Assembly (NCBI GenBank): GCA_032718475.1
Contig: JAUCBJ010006578.1
Span: 1 to 52,090, forward strand
Source of the DNA: Nemertoderma westbladi
Taxonomy: Eukaryota; Xenacoelomorpha; Nemertodermatida; Nemertodermatidae
Length of the DNA: 52,090 nt
Direction: 5' to 3'
Positions within the stretch are counted from its first letter, which is position 1, and every line of letters begins with the position of its first letter. The notes under the pieces are model-generated. The model made no database searches and was not told the origin of the DNA. It saw nothing but the letters and a program-made list of their open reading frames with translations. The translations under genes and the position numbers were made by a program. Shown here piece after piece: positions 43,544 through 52,090 of this stretch.

Positions 43544-44073
43544 TGTTAGCTTATTCAATCCCGCTAACACCCCATAAAGTTATAAGCCGATAAGCAATAT
43601 TGGGAGCCACGAGATTGGGTAATTAACCAACTCGTGCCATCCCAATAAGAATGGGAAGGAAGCACACAATAGAGGGTCAGGGGCCAAACCCCTAACCCAG
43701 AGAGAATAGGTGGAGTGAACGGGAACACTCCAAAGGGCGCCAACAAGGGTATCAACCAATCAGAGGGGGGCAAGGCATCGATTAGGTAGTAATTAGGCCA
43801 ACCGTGCAATATAACCAGTAACCCAATATCAGTAATTCAGTTATCTCAGTGCAGTAGTGCTAGCATAGGTTAATTAGTTTAGATAGGGGAGCACGGGACT
43901 TTTAGTTACCGTATCCCGCCTTCCATATACTATACAATATATCTATATCTTATACCTCTATTATTATACACCGAACTTCAGAACTCATTTTACTTTCATT
44001 CACTCTTTATACACGGCGGGGACGCGTGAACTAAATACCGGATAAATCGGGATCCCTCCTGGATCCCGTCACA
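43544..44073 (+). repeat. 3' LTR of element C
   Basis: 530 bp, TGTTAGC...GTCACA, preceded directly by the polypurine tract, matching the 5' copy apart from about ten scattered changes. Confidence 0.92.
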
Positions 44074-44149
44074 GTTAAATTAACTAAAATTACCTAAAAA
44101 ACCTAAATTGAAAATTTATGGACCAGAGGAGGCGTTTATGGACAACTAC

Positions 44150-44861
44150 TACTAGTATCGGCATGCTGCATTGCAGCTGCATTTTTAAGAATGCTGTGCC
44201 GGCTTGTCGACAAAATTGCGCCGCCACAACTCCCTATCACCCATGACATTTGCTAGATCATCCGCATCTTCAAGGCCAGTGTCCTTTAATATGAGTCTCA
44301 AGAAAGTCATGGGCTGTCCACCATGCTTATTCACTCCATGAGGCTGCCAAAGTACAAGATTATGCACTGGCTGGTCCTCACGGCGAAAGCAATGTCCTGC
44401 AAAGCGGAGGCGATTTTGTTCTAGTGTCAAGCTTGGGGGAACCAATGAGACACCTCCAATGTTATATAGTGTCTGGTTGGAGATGTGTGCATTGTACTTG
44501 ACATAATGAACCCGGCGTAGCATTCTTGTGAATGTGCCATCCAGAGATTTGGTGTCCTCAGCAGTTAGAGCCCAGCATGGACTCCCATAGAGGAGTACTG
44601 GAACTACTGCTGCTCTAAATAATCGGACCTTAAGTTTCCGATTAATTCTCGGTGACTTCCAAATCCTGGAAAGCCTATTCAAGGCTGCCCATGCCTTTCC
44701 CTTACGTATTCGAAGGTCCTCACCTAACTTCCGGATCCATGATCCCAGGTAACAGAAGTCATCCACATGCTCAAGCATACCTTGAGCTTATACTCATCCG
44801 ATCAGAGACTTGCTGAGAACTTTCAAAGTTAACTGTCAAAATGTTGGTCTTGCTGGAGTTT
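44150..44861 (-). mobile_element. LINE family 1, 5'-truncated copy
   Basis: 3' part of the LINE including the tail hairpin and C-terminal RT region. A 197-residue minus-strand frame (44185-44778) is intact: VDDFCYLGSWI, KAWAALNRLSRIWKS, RLRFAGHCFRRED and GDRELWRR. Upstream the copy stops at 44861 inside the minisatellite. Unit-like sequence (TTTATGGACCAGAGG) also precedes its 3' end (44117), so the insertion lies within that repeat. Confidence 0.82.
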
Positions 44862-45225
44862 ATGGACCACGTGTGGCGTATATGGACCACGTGTGGAGTT
44901 TATGGTCCACGTGTGGTGTTTATGGACCACGTGTGGCGTTTATGGACCACATGTGGCGTTTATGGACAATAGGTGGCGTTTATGGACCACAGGTGGCGTT
45001 CATGGACCACACAGTGTCGTTAATGGTCCACAGGTGGCGTTTATCGACCACATGTGGCGTTTATGGACCATAGGTAGCACGATTTTGGACCACAGGTGGC
45101 GTTTATGGACCACGGTTGGCGTTTATGGACTATAGATGGCGTTTATGGGGCGTTATGGACCACAGGTGGCGTTTATGGACCACACAGGTGGCGCTAATGG
45201 ACCACAGGTGGCTTTTATGGGCGAC
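44861..45225 (+). repeat. 20-bp minisatellite, some units containing CACGTG
   Basis: About 17 units of TTTATGGACCACAGGTGGCG with variants. Four early units read GGACCACGTGTGG, i.e. contain the palindrome CACGTG; later units have CACAGGTG. The reading frames through it are shadows. Confidence 0.92.
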
Positions 45226-45431
45226 AAAAGATTGTTTTCCAATGTGCCTTTAGAGCCAAAAATATATGATTTCATTAAAAATGAATCTCGAAATTTCACC
45301 TCTAGGAATCAAATATTAATAGATAGATCTATCATAAGACGTTAAATTATGTTTCTGGAGCGTAAAATACTTTTCCTATATATCTTCTATATATATATCT
45401 ATCTATCTATATTACTAATACTACTATAATA
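45226..45431. other. AT-rich spacer
   Basis: Non-coding, with a tetranucleotide ATCT run near 45397-45410. No gene. Confidence 0.5.
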
Positions 45432-45592
45432 GGCCTGCTGCATTGCCGCTGCACATTGACATGCTATACTGGAGTAGGCTAACAAATAATTGTGTTGGTA
45501 GATGTTGGTAGGTTGTGCTACCACCATACAATCTACAATAAATTGGTTTGCTGTGATGCAGCGTCGTTCATTAAGAATGCTATGCCGGCTAA
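45432..45592 (-). mobile_element. Short element carrying the LINE 3' tail, second copy
   Basis: Same type as 3716-3841: AGCCGGCATAGCATTCTTAA on one side and GCGGCAATGCAGCAGGCCT on the other (minus strand), about 110 bases apart. It shares the tail with LINE family 1. Confidence 0.55.
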
Positions 45593-45963
45593 ATTATTTA
45601 ATTGATATTATTAATCAATAAAAATAGATTATGATGTAATAATGCTGCATTGCGGTAGTAGGTAGTGTAGGTTTGGCTTTGTTGATTTAAACACGGAAGT
45701 GTACTTCGTACCATTTCTATATAAATATGATAATTATCAAGATTTTTGCATATTGTAGATTGATTGAAGAAAAAAAAACATAAATTTCTATGAAATAATA
45801 AAATTTAATGTACTGCATGGTATAGTATAATATAAATACACCATCTAATCTGTAACACACCAAGTATTTGTTTAATAAGATGGGGAGAGCTCCCAGGCTT
45901 ACAGCACAACTTGTGGGGACCTCAATACTGTAAAACTCATACGTCTTATGCAAGTAATGCACT
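45593..45963. other. Upstream region of the papain-like membrane protein gene
   Basis: AT-rich; a promoter for the next gene would lie here but none is evident. The minus-strand open frame at 45717-45962 has no motif. Confidence 0.4.
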
Positions 45964-46749
45964 ATGGCTGAGGCTGAGGTGGAAACACAGATAGTGGTGG
46001 AAACACTATCTGATCAAATGCAGATCAAGTCGTTTTACATTACCGGAAAAGTCCTGGACGCCACCATCAAATCAACTAGAAGCTCCAGGCCATGTAAACC
46101 TACAGACCCATTGAACGCACAACTAATGAAGAAGCCAACACCACTCACCCATTGGGCCCTCATTATCTACTGCCACGATTCTACGGAAGTTATCCGTGCG
46201 GAACTGGGGAAATCCGGCTTCAGAATAAAAGCGTTCTGGAATGAACTCGGTCAAGGAGCAGATAAAATCCCTGACGATGCTATAAAGATCGTGGAAATAA
46301 AGGTTACTCTCGACCAAGTGCGGGATGCTGTGATGAATAACGATGTAAACGGAAGATTATACAGACTCATAAACCGGAATTGCCAGGAATGGGTCATGGA
46401 GGTCGCAACATGTCTCGGGTTCGCAGAGGCCGTTGAAAACGCGGGTGTTACAACCGTTGGCACAAAGTTGACTCCTAAGCAGAAGACAGTATTAAAAATT
46501 ATGGTAATCATTTGTATTATCACGTTAATGTTACTTGTCGGGTGTATAATATGTTCTGCGTATGATAATACAAATAATTATTCATTGGAAATATTAATCG
46601 GTACTATTTCTGTTAGTGGTGGAGGTGCGACAATTATGTGTATGGGACTTTTGTTTCAATATTATTCAGAAAAACAAAATCGCATCAAAACCAACAAAAG
46701 GCTTGCGAAGAATAGAATTAAAGAAAATTATAACACATTTGATGTATAA
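45964..46749 (+). CDS. Papain/LRAT-like fold protein with two C-terminal membrane helices
   Basis: 261 residues, one uninterrupted frame, good start (MAEAEVETQI). A segment LTHWALIIYC places a His at residue 63 in a beta strand, and RLINRNCQEWVMEVA has a Cys at 140 in an N-C-x-x-(F/W) motif. This H...NC(Q/E)xF/W arrangement is typical of the LRAT/H-REV107 and related circularly permuted papain-like enzymes (acyltransferases or peptidases). The C-terminal part has two hydrophobic helices near 175-198 and 205-233, then a basic tail (KQNRIKTNKR), fitting C-terminal membrane anchoring as in HRASLS-type proteins. Activity and substrate are unknown; the missing third catalytic residue cannot be named from this reading. 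No intron is needed. It is the only clearly intact host-type gene besides the otopetrin. Confidence 0.55.
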   Translation: MAEAEVETQIVVETLSDQMQIKSFYITGKVLDATIKSTRSSRPCKPTDPLNAQLMKKPTPLTHWALIIYCHDSTEVIRAELGKSGFRIKAFWNELGQGADKIPDDAIKIVEIKVTLDQVRDAVMNNDVNGRLYRLINRNCQEWVMEVATCLGFAEAVENAGVTTVGTKLTPKQKTVLKIMVIICIITLMLLVGCIICSAYDNTNNYSLEILIGTISVSGGGATIMCMGLLFQYYSEKQNRIKTNKRLAKNRIKENYNTFDV

Positions 46750-48574
46750 GTTATAGAGAATCTTAATTGTTAGTCAATTAAGTTAGTTAAGTCAATAGTA
46801 CTCCATAGTTTATTTGTACCGGGTGTTCCATAACGATTGCCCCCCCCCCCTGGCCAGCTAAAACTGCCAGACATGTACTTTAGTGTAATATACCATTCAA
46901 AAGAGAATTTAATTCTGAGCTTGCATGCAAAAATTTAGGGTCCAATACAAAAGTATAAAAATTTTATAGGCTATTCTTTAAACCTATCTTACTTTTCAAT
47001 ATTTGTGATTTAATCACAATTTAAAAAATATAATTTACCCAGCGTTAGTCTTCAGATTTGATTACTGCCTGACTCTTGCTGTAAAAGCTTTTGTGGGATA
47101 ACTGATACGTTTGCCTTTGCTGGCCAGTTCCCCCCCGGTCGCTAGAATACTCTCAAAGGGATTTATAACTAAAATAGTGCAAGCTACCAGCTTATTGGCT
47201 GATGTGCTGTACGGAGATATCTGGGCTCAGTTTAATCGGCCAACTAGCTTAGAGAGGTTGCCTTAGCCTTGCTGTTCGTGTCGGCCAATAGAATTTGCGT
47301 AGGCGTTGATTTCGACCTATCCCAGCGCTACTGAACTGAATTTCCTATCTCTATGCTCATCCTCTGTGTTGAACGGGGCTTCGTGGAATAAGAGTTTTTG
47401 GTATACTCGTGTAGTGGTAGTAGTCATATGATTTTATATGATTCTGTTGTTGTGTTCCCATTTTCGCCATAACACCGGCTTTTTGGGAAGAACTCTAGTA
47501 AAACTGCTTAAATTATCGAAAGTATAAACTGTTACCGAATCCTACTCACTAACGCATCTTAACATACTCACTTAATTTAACTGCATTAATCATATTGTTT
47601 GTACTGTTATTTTACCGTCAGTTATTAATTGTATCTATTTGTTGATGGAAATATTGCTCTTTGGATAATACGGATAAATCACCCAAATTTCCCAATTTTC
47701 TTGATACACTACAGGTTAGAGAGACCGGCTATACATAACAATTGCGATTTATATTAATGTGGTGTGTATTAAATCTAATGTTATTTAGCAGACCCTACAT
47801 GAGTCAATTACTGCTCTCTTTATGTGTGATCAAATATACTGACGGTCGGCAGAATAGTGTGCATGATTGTGATTGGTAACAAAGTATTTCCTAAAGAATA
47901 CGCTTTATACTTTAATCATAAGCAGTATCGTTGCGTTTAGTATAAGTCCTAGCTCTGTTTAAATAGATAGAGCGCCACGTCCTAAAGGAACTGTTAATAT
48001 TTCCCGAAAGCCAATAATATCTGTCAGGAATTAATTATTAACGATCTATCGAATAATACAGTAAGTTTACGCTGCAACCTTACACTGCAATAATAAAATT
48101 TAAGCATCCGAATTCAGCCTCCCGGGTGTAGATCCATCGGGTGAATGATCGCGCATGGGCTGACTTCGGCTAATGTTTTGTGTATTAGCATAAATTGTTG
48201 TCGTATGCTAAAGGTGTTTTAATTAACTAAAAGACATATAAATTTTGGCAGGTTAAACTGCTAAAGGTCTTCAAAAGCGCGAACAGTAACAGTTTATAAT
48301 CTTATTGCAGTAGGCAATAAGGTTGCAAAATACCGTAGTGACTGGTAAAACTGAACCGGTACTTCTGTAGGTCAGTAGGCCTAACTGTCATCACCGGTAC
48401 CGGTACTGCTGTACAAGTACATTTAGTATTATTCGATTTTGATTATTGTATACTGGTAGGTCTTAGTACATAATCAGGGACTGCAGCCCTGAATTTTTAT
48501 TGAGATTTTACCTATTTCTGTCGGTTTTATTTCCTAGTAGGCTAATATTGAGCAGAAGGCGTGTGACCCTGCTC
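46750..48574. other. Non-coding region with a poly-C run, perhaps the start of the element D leader
   Basis: C-run at 46840-46850 within GGGTGTTCCATAACGATTG. No gene seen. It might contain an LTR of element D, but no second copy exists in the window to prove this. Confidence 0.3.
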
Positions 48575-49148
48575 AGATTGTTCAGATAATTGTAGGCTGA
48601 GCTGCTGTCTGACTGTTGTTGAGTTTGGAGAGATTACGGCGTGTGTAGAGTTTGTCTGATAAAGTGCCGTTAGTAAGTTGGGGCAGCCATATGCGGTAAG
48701 GTCAATCCCCTCTTAAAGAATAAGTCGTACTACCGTGTTAGAACGCATACTAACTAACAGTTTCAGAGTCTGCATATACTGTAGTTTATTTAGGCTTGAT
48801 CGTAGTCTGCCAGTGTTTTAGCCTGTGTTTGTTTGTGTGGTCTGTTCAGGTACCGTAATAGTTATTACTCAAATATTTGTAGGCTGGATTGTTGTCTAGC
48901 TATTTTTAGGTCTGAAGGGATTGCTGCGTGTGTAGAGTTGGTCTGATAAAGTGCCGTTAGTAAGTTGGGGCAGCCATAAGCTGTAAGGTCAATCCCCTCT
49001 TAAAGAGTAAGTCGTACTACCGTGTTAGAACGCATACTAACTAACAGTTTCAGAATCTGCACATACTGTAGTTTGTTTAGGCTTGATAGTAGTTTGCCAG
49101 CGTTTGGTTTGTATTTGTTTGAGTATTCTGTACGGGTAGCGTAATATT
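48575..49148. repeat. 287-bp tandem duplication
   Basis: Two adjacent copies with a 287-base period (for example CGTGTGTAGAGTTTG at 48640 and CGTGTGTAGAGTTGG at 48927), near-identical over about 160 bases and diverged elsewhere. It lies upstream of the Gag-like ORF at 50467. Confidence 0.85.
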
Positions 49149-50089
49149 TATTATTCAGAGTTTATGCGATTATTCGCAACATTCATGTCCCCAAGTTTAT
49201 TCCTACAGTAATTGTGCTTGTTATACATACCGTTATAGTTAAACTAACCCCGGTACTACATCAGGGCTGCTCGGCGTAGGTAAAGACTGGAGATTTTGTG
49301 CTTCGGTCACTCCAGCAGATGCCGTGGTTCTTTTAACTGTTCAAGTATATTTAACTACTGATTATTTGTTATACCGGTACTTGTACCTAATTTAGGGTTT
49401 AGTGTACAGTGCTTTCCGAAGTAATTAGTGTAGGCAGTATATTTGTGTTGTAAAGTGGTTGATAGGCACATTCGTTAGCTCTATTAGCTTCTGGGTAGGA
49501 ACAATCCGTGATACATAACGTAGTACCTATAAGCGATACGGTTATAGGCCGTCAGGCAGTGGTATTTTCCTATCTGGACAGTACAATATATTTACTACTT
49601 ATTATTTCAAATACCGTAGTACCCTGTCCGTTGTAATAACCAGAAATTCTAACCCTTTGTTAGGCTGGTTTGTAGTTTCCTGTAAAATTACCCTAAAAAA
49701 TTTCGTACGTAATATTTTGTTGTGTTTAATTAGAGAATTAATCTCACCCGTATCGTAAGTAATTTGTAGTATTAAGTAACTTAGGTAAATTAGAATTATC
49801 AGTTTTAGTGTCAAATAAATAGCACTTCACTGAGAGGCGTTCAGCTTCTGTGTAGTGACTCCCCCAGAAATAATAACATTTATTTCAAATATTGACAAAA
49901 ACCCATTTAAACGGGTATATAAATATTATAAATCAACTCAAACGATTTATAAATAGTAGGCCTGTCATACAACAACTAGGTCTCACTATCAGTTGGACTA
50001 CTGCTTAAACAACGGTAATAAAGTAAGTTAAAGTAACTAAGTAACCCTAAAATATTTAGGAATTCAATTATTCTAAAAATAATTGACAT
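49149..50089. other. Non-coding region upstream of element D ORF
   Basis: AT-rich, with repeated ACCGGTA motifs. No gene. Confidence 0.5.
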
Positions 50090-50335
50090 ACCGGTACTTA
50101 CTATAGGCTTATTATATTTATTTCTATAAATTTGAGCTGAAATCATACCGGTACTTTGTAATTAATTCTAGTTCATAATTATACTTATATACTATAAGTG
50201 TAAGCTGTATACCGGTATTCACTACAGGCCTACTATATATATATATATTTGTGCTAAAATTATATACCAGTACTCTGTGACAAATCTAGTCTGTAATAAT
50301 ACTTATATATATTATAAGCATACCGGTATTCTAAT
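50090..50335. repeat. ~125-bp tandem repeat, two copies
   Basis: Two adjacent diverged copies starting ATACCGGTA(C/T)T, with shared internal GAGCTGAAAT/GTGCTAAAAT and CTTATATA segments. The motif TACCGGTA recurs throughout 48.3-50.4 kb. Confidence 0.7.
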
Positions 50336-50466
50336 ATATTGTATATATATCACGTTACACTGAGTAACGGTACCGGTAATAAATCGCTAGGCTTGCGGTC
50401 ATACTGAATTACTAGACTTGCTTTAACTGAAAATATAGTAGTAGACATTCAACTGTATAACTAAAC

Positions 50467-52090
50467 ATGTCTGACACTCAGCAAAACCTGTCAGACAGTC
50501 TGATCGATACAACTATCTGTGATTCAGATAGGAGTGTGGAGCGAATAAGAAAGGAGTTCGGCTCACCTCCTACTGTAAAAAAGGTCATCCCTCCAGTAGT
50601 ATCAGACCCTAGGCTAGTCCACCATAGGTCCATCATAGGCACTCGGGCACAGGTAAAACGGGACCAAGAGGCAGTTGTCCTATCGCAGCAACATCTTGGT
50701 CAAGAACCTACTTCCCAGCGATCCGATAGCTCCAGCAGTTCGGATACTGTAGAGCTGACCCCCGAAGGCGGAGTGCAGATGGCTGCTACAGTCTACTCGG
50801 ACCCCCTTCTTACCCTTCCTGCTGCAGTGCTAACTACTATATTCATTGCGGTTGAAGAACATCAAGCCGACTGGGCGAGGAATAAGCGAGCGACCCAAGA
50901 CAATTACGCGGGATACGCCAGGGAAGAATTGATATCTATTGTTGAATCACAATGGAACTTTCCCGGACTCGGACTCCCGTTGGATCTGTCTGAGGCTACT
51001 TGGGAAGATATACACAGGATGGGAGTGGCTAAAGATACAATGGATCCAGCTGTTTGGAAGAGGTCGGCAGCAGGATATGTGCAGGGATTCTTCGGATCCT
51101 TGGATCGATTGGAAGAACAACTGTTTCGACAACCTCACGGACCTCAAGAGCAGGAAGAACTGCTATATCAAATACGCGAAAGAACCCTACGCATACGACT
51201 AATCCTCTCAGCCTTTGAGGAAACTTCCAAAAGAAGACAGGACACGTCGCTGCAGGTTGCTGTCAAAACTTGGCTACATCGGGTAGATCTCAAAGTACAG
51301 GAAACGGCCCAGTGGAAATCCCAGCTGGCTGAGAGATCAACTTATGAAGAACCAACTGATGTCACCCTTTCTCAAGCGGAAAGCGAAGAGGCCGCCGAGA
51401 AACCGCGAACTAGAGACGCTATCGACATTTATTTGTCCGACTATCAGCGATTCCTAGGAGACGAAGAGTTGAGGAGACGGCTGTCTGGACTTTCCCCTAA
51501 TAGTGAAGGAACCAAGCTTGTATTGGATTCAATCGATGCCGAAATGTTAGCTGCAAACCGAGCTGAATGTGATGAAAAACTCCGCCTCACTAGAGTCCGA
51601 GAAGAACAAATAAAGAAAAGAAGGATAGAGGAACAAAAGGCGGCGGCTATGGCGGCGGCTATGGCAGAAGCAGAAGTAGAAAGAAAGGCAGCGGCGGCAG
51701 AAGTAGAAGCAGAAAGAATAGCAGCAAGGGCAGCAGCGGCAGAAGCAGAAGCAAAAGGAAGGGCAGCGGCGGCAGAAGCAAAGGCGGAAAGGGCAGTGGC
51801 CGAAGCAGAACGGAGAGCCTCTGAGCAGACTACCCAACTGGAGTTGGAAAATCTGCAAGAGACACAAGACAGTATAAATAAACAGTTTACTGCTAATCAA
51901 ATGCAGATGATGAGAAAATCTACTCCCAAGCGCCAGGGATACACATCCTCGGAGGAAGGCGAGACCACCGATCCTGAAGGCGGAGGAAATAGATCTCATC
52001 TAAGTAGGCGTAGAAAAACATATTACCGTCGCAAATTGCCTGATTTGCCCCCAGCTGTTAAAAGACAGCTAACTAGCACAGACTTAGGTA
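50467..52090 (+). CDS. Gag-like ORF of BEL/Pao-like element D, open to the window edge
   Basis: ATG 50467 (MSDTQQNLSD), then 541 codons without a stop, running off the end. N-terminal part is acidic then basic; residues about 80-100 (SQRSDSSSSSDTVELT) are Ser-rich. A globular helical part follows (about 105-340), then a long Ala/Glu/Arg-rich coiled coil (about 385-470) encoded by GCGGCG/GAAGCAG repeats. Near the end come a spaced acidic Ser/Thr patch (YTSSEEGETTDPEGGG), a basic patch and LPDLPP, exactly the order in element A (19876-20660). The expected Gag core and zinc knuckles would lie beyond the window. Intact frame suggests a young element. Confidence 0.75.
   Translation, partial: MSDTQQNLSDSLIDTTICDSDRSVERIRKEFGSPPTVKKVIPPVVSDPRLVHHRSIIGTRAQVKRDQEAVVLSQQHLGQEPTSQRSDSSSSSDTVELTPEGGVQMAATVYSDPLLTLPAAVLTTIFIAVEEHQADWARNKRATQDNYAGYAREELISIVESQWNFPGLGLPLDLSEATWEDIHRMGVAKDTMDPAVWKRSAAGYVQGFFGSLDRLEEQLFRQPHGPQEQEELLYQIRERTLRIRLILSAFEETSKRRQDTSLQVAVKTWLHRVDLKVQETAQWKSQLAERSTYEEPTDVTLSQAESEEAAEKPRTRDAIDIYLSDYQRFLGDEELRRRLSGLSPNSEGTKLVLDSIDAEMLAANRAECDEKLRLTRVREEQIKKRRIEEQKAAAMAAAMAEAEVERKAAAAEVEAERIAARAAAAEAEAKGRAAAAEAKAERAVAEAERRASEQTTQLELENLQETQDSINKQFTANQMQMMRKSTPKRQGYTSSEEGETTDPEGGGNRSHLSRRRKTYYRRKLPDLPPAVKRQLTSTDLG

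Larger units (their letters stand above)
36414..44073 (+). mobile_element. LTR retroelement C: Gag-like ORF plus exonuclease/zinc-knuckle ORF, no RT
   Basis: A complete LTR-flanked element of about 7.66 kb. Two 530-bp LTRs share all but about ten positions, TG...CA ends (the 5' copy has TA), and a polypurine tract (GGGGGGGAG) immediately before the 3' LTR. Inside, left to right: a basic/acidic Gag-like ORF, an overlapping second frame, 36-bp tandem repeats, a short ORF, and a 736-codon ORF that combines a DEDD exonuclease-like domain with three CCHC knuckles. I see no reverse transcriptase, RNase H, protease or integrase motifs on either strand, so it is probably mobilised by a relative. No matching target-site duplication was found. 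Confidence 0.8.

Noticed and set aside
36414-44073. Target-site duplication for element C
   Set aside because: Bases next to the LTR ends (TACAC before, GTTAA after) do not match, so I report none.
44810-45345. Trp/Tyr-rich repetitive proteins
   Set aside because: They are translations of the 20-bp minisatellite in different frames.
51547-51999. Cys/Phe-rich minus-strand frame of 150 codons
   Set aside because: Complement of the Ala/Glu-rich coiled coil of the Gag-like ORF; repeat-driven shadow.

Overview
The window is animal nuclear DNA, most likely from a marine invertebrate. It has an intron of about 16 kb, a tRNA-derived SINE, APE-type LINEs, BEL/Pao-like LTR retrotransposons, a MULE-type transposase remnant and two host-type membrane-protein genes. 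The background is AT-rich. It is broken by GC-rich retroelement bodies and by unusually long oligo(C)/oligo(G) runs. I cannot name the species. Bacterial-style features (operons, ribosome binding sites, CRISPR) do not apply.

Layout: 1-12.2 kb is mostly transposon debris: a LINE scrap, a tRNA-type SINE, and a pair of ~1.06 kb direct repeats around a MULE transposase remnant. The right-hand repeat is interrupted by a nearly full-length LINE (8225-11481) with a 14-bp target-site duplication; the left-hand repeat shows what the unoccupied site looked like. The otopetrin-type proton-channel gene spans 12256-29756 in two coding exons (TM1-5 and TM6-12). Its ~16 kb intron holds LINE scraps, a second LINE family (minus), a decayed BEL/Pao element A (plus) that has lost its RT/RNase H core, a set of three similar hairpins, the 5' half of LTR element B (minus), a SWIM-zinc-finger-like remnant and a hAT-like terminus.

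29.8-36.4 kb is again debris: a LINE whose middle is replaced by a minisatellite, two other retroelement 3' scraps, and a decayed minus-strand gene with an internal repeat. 36414-44073 is a young complete LTR element, C, with 530-bp LTRs that are nearly identical. It carries a Gag-like ORF related to element B and a second module that reads as a DEDD-type 3'-5' exonuclease fused to three CCHC zinc knuckles. No reverse transcriptase is visible. This is the most unusual system in the window. 44.1-45.6 kb is a LINE fragment lying in a 20-bp minisatellite, plus a short LINE-tail element. 45964-46749 is an intronless host-type gene for a papain/LRAT-like fold protein with two C-terminal membrane helices. 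46.8-50.4 kb is non-coding with tandem duplications, possibly the LTR/leader of element D, whose intact Gag-like ORF (50467 onward) runs off the window end.

The only likely functional host genes are the otopetrin and the papain-like membrane protein. Elements C and D are the only mobile elements with long intact ORFs; the rest are broken. All family assignments come from motif recognition by eye, with no database search.
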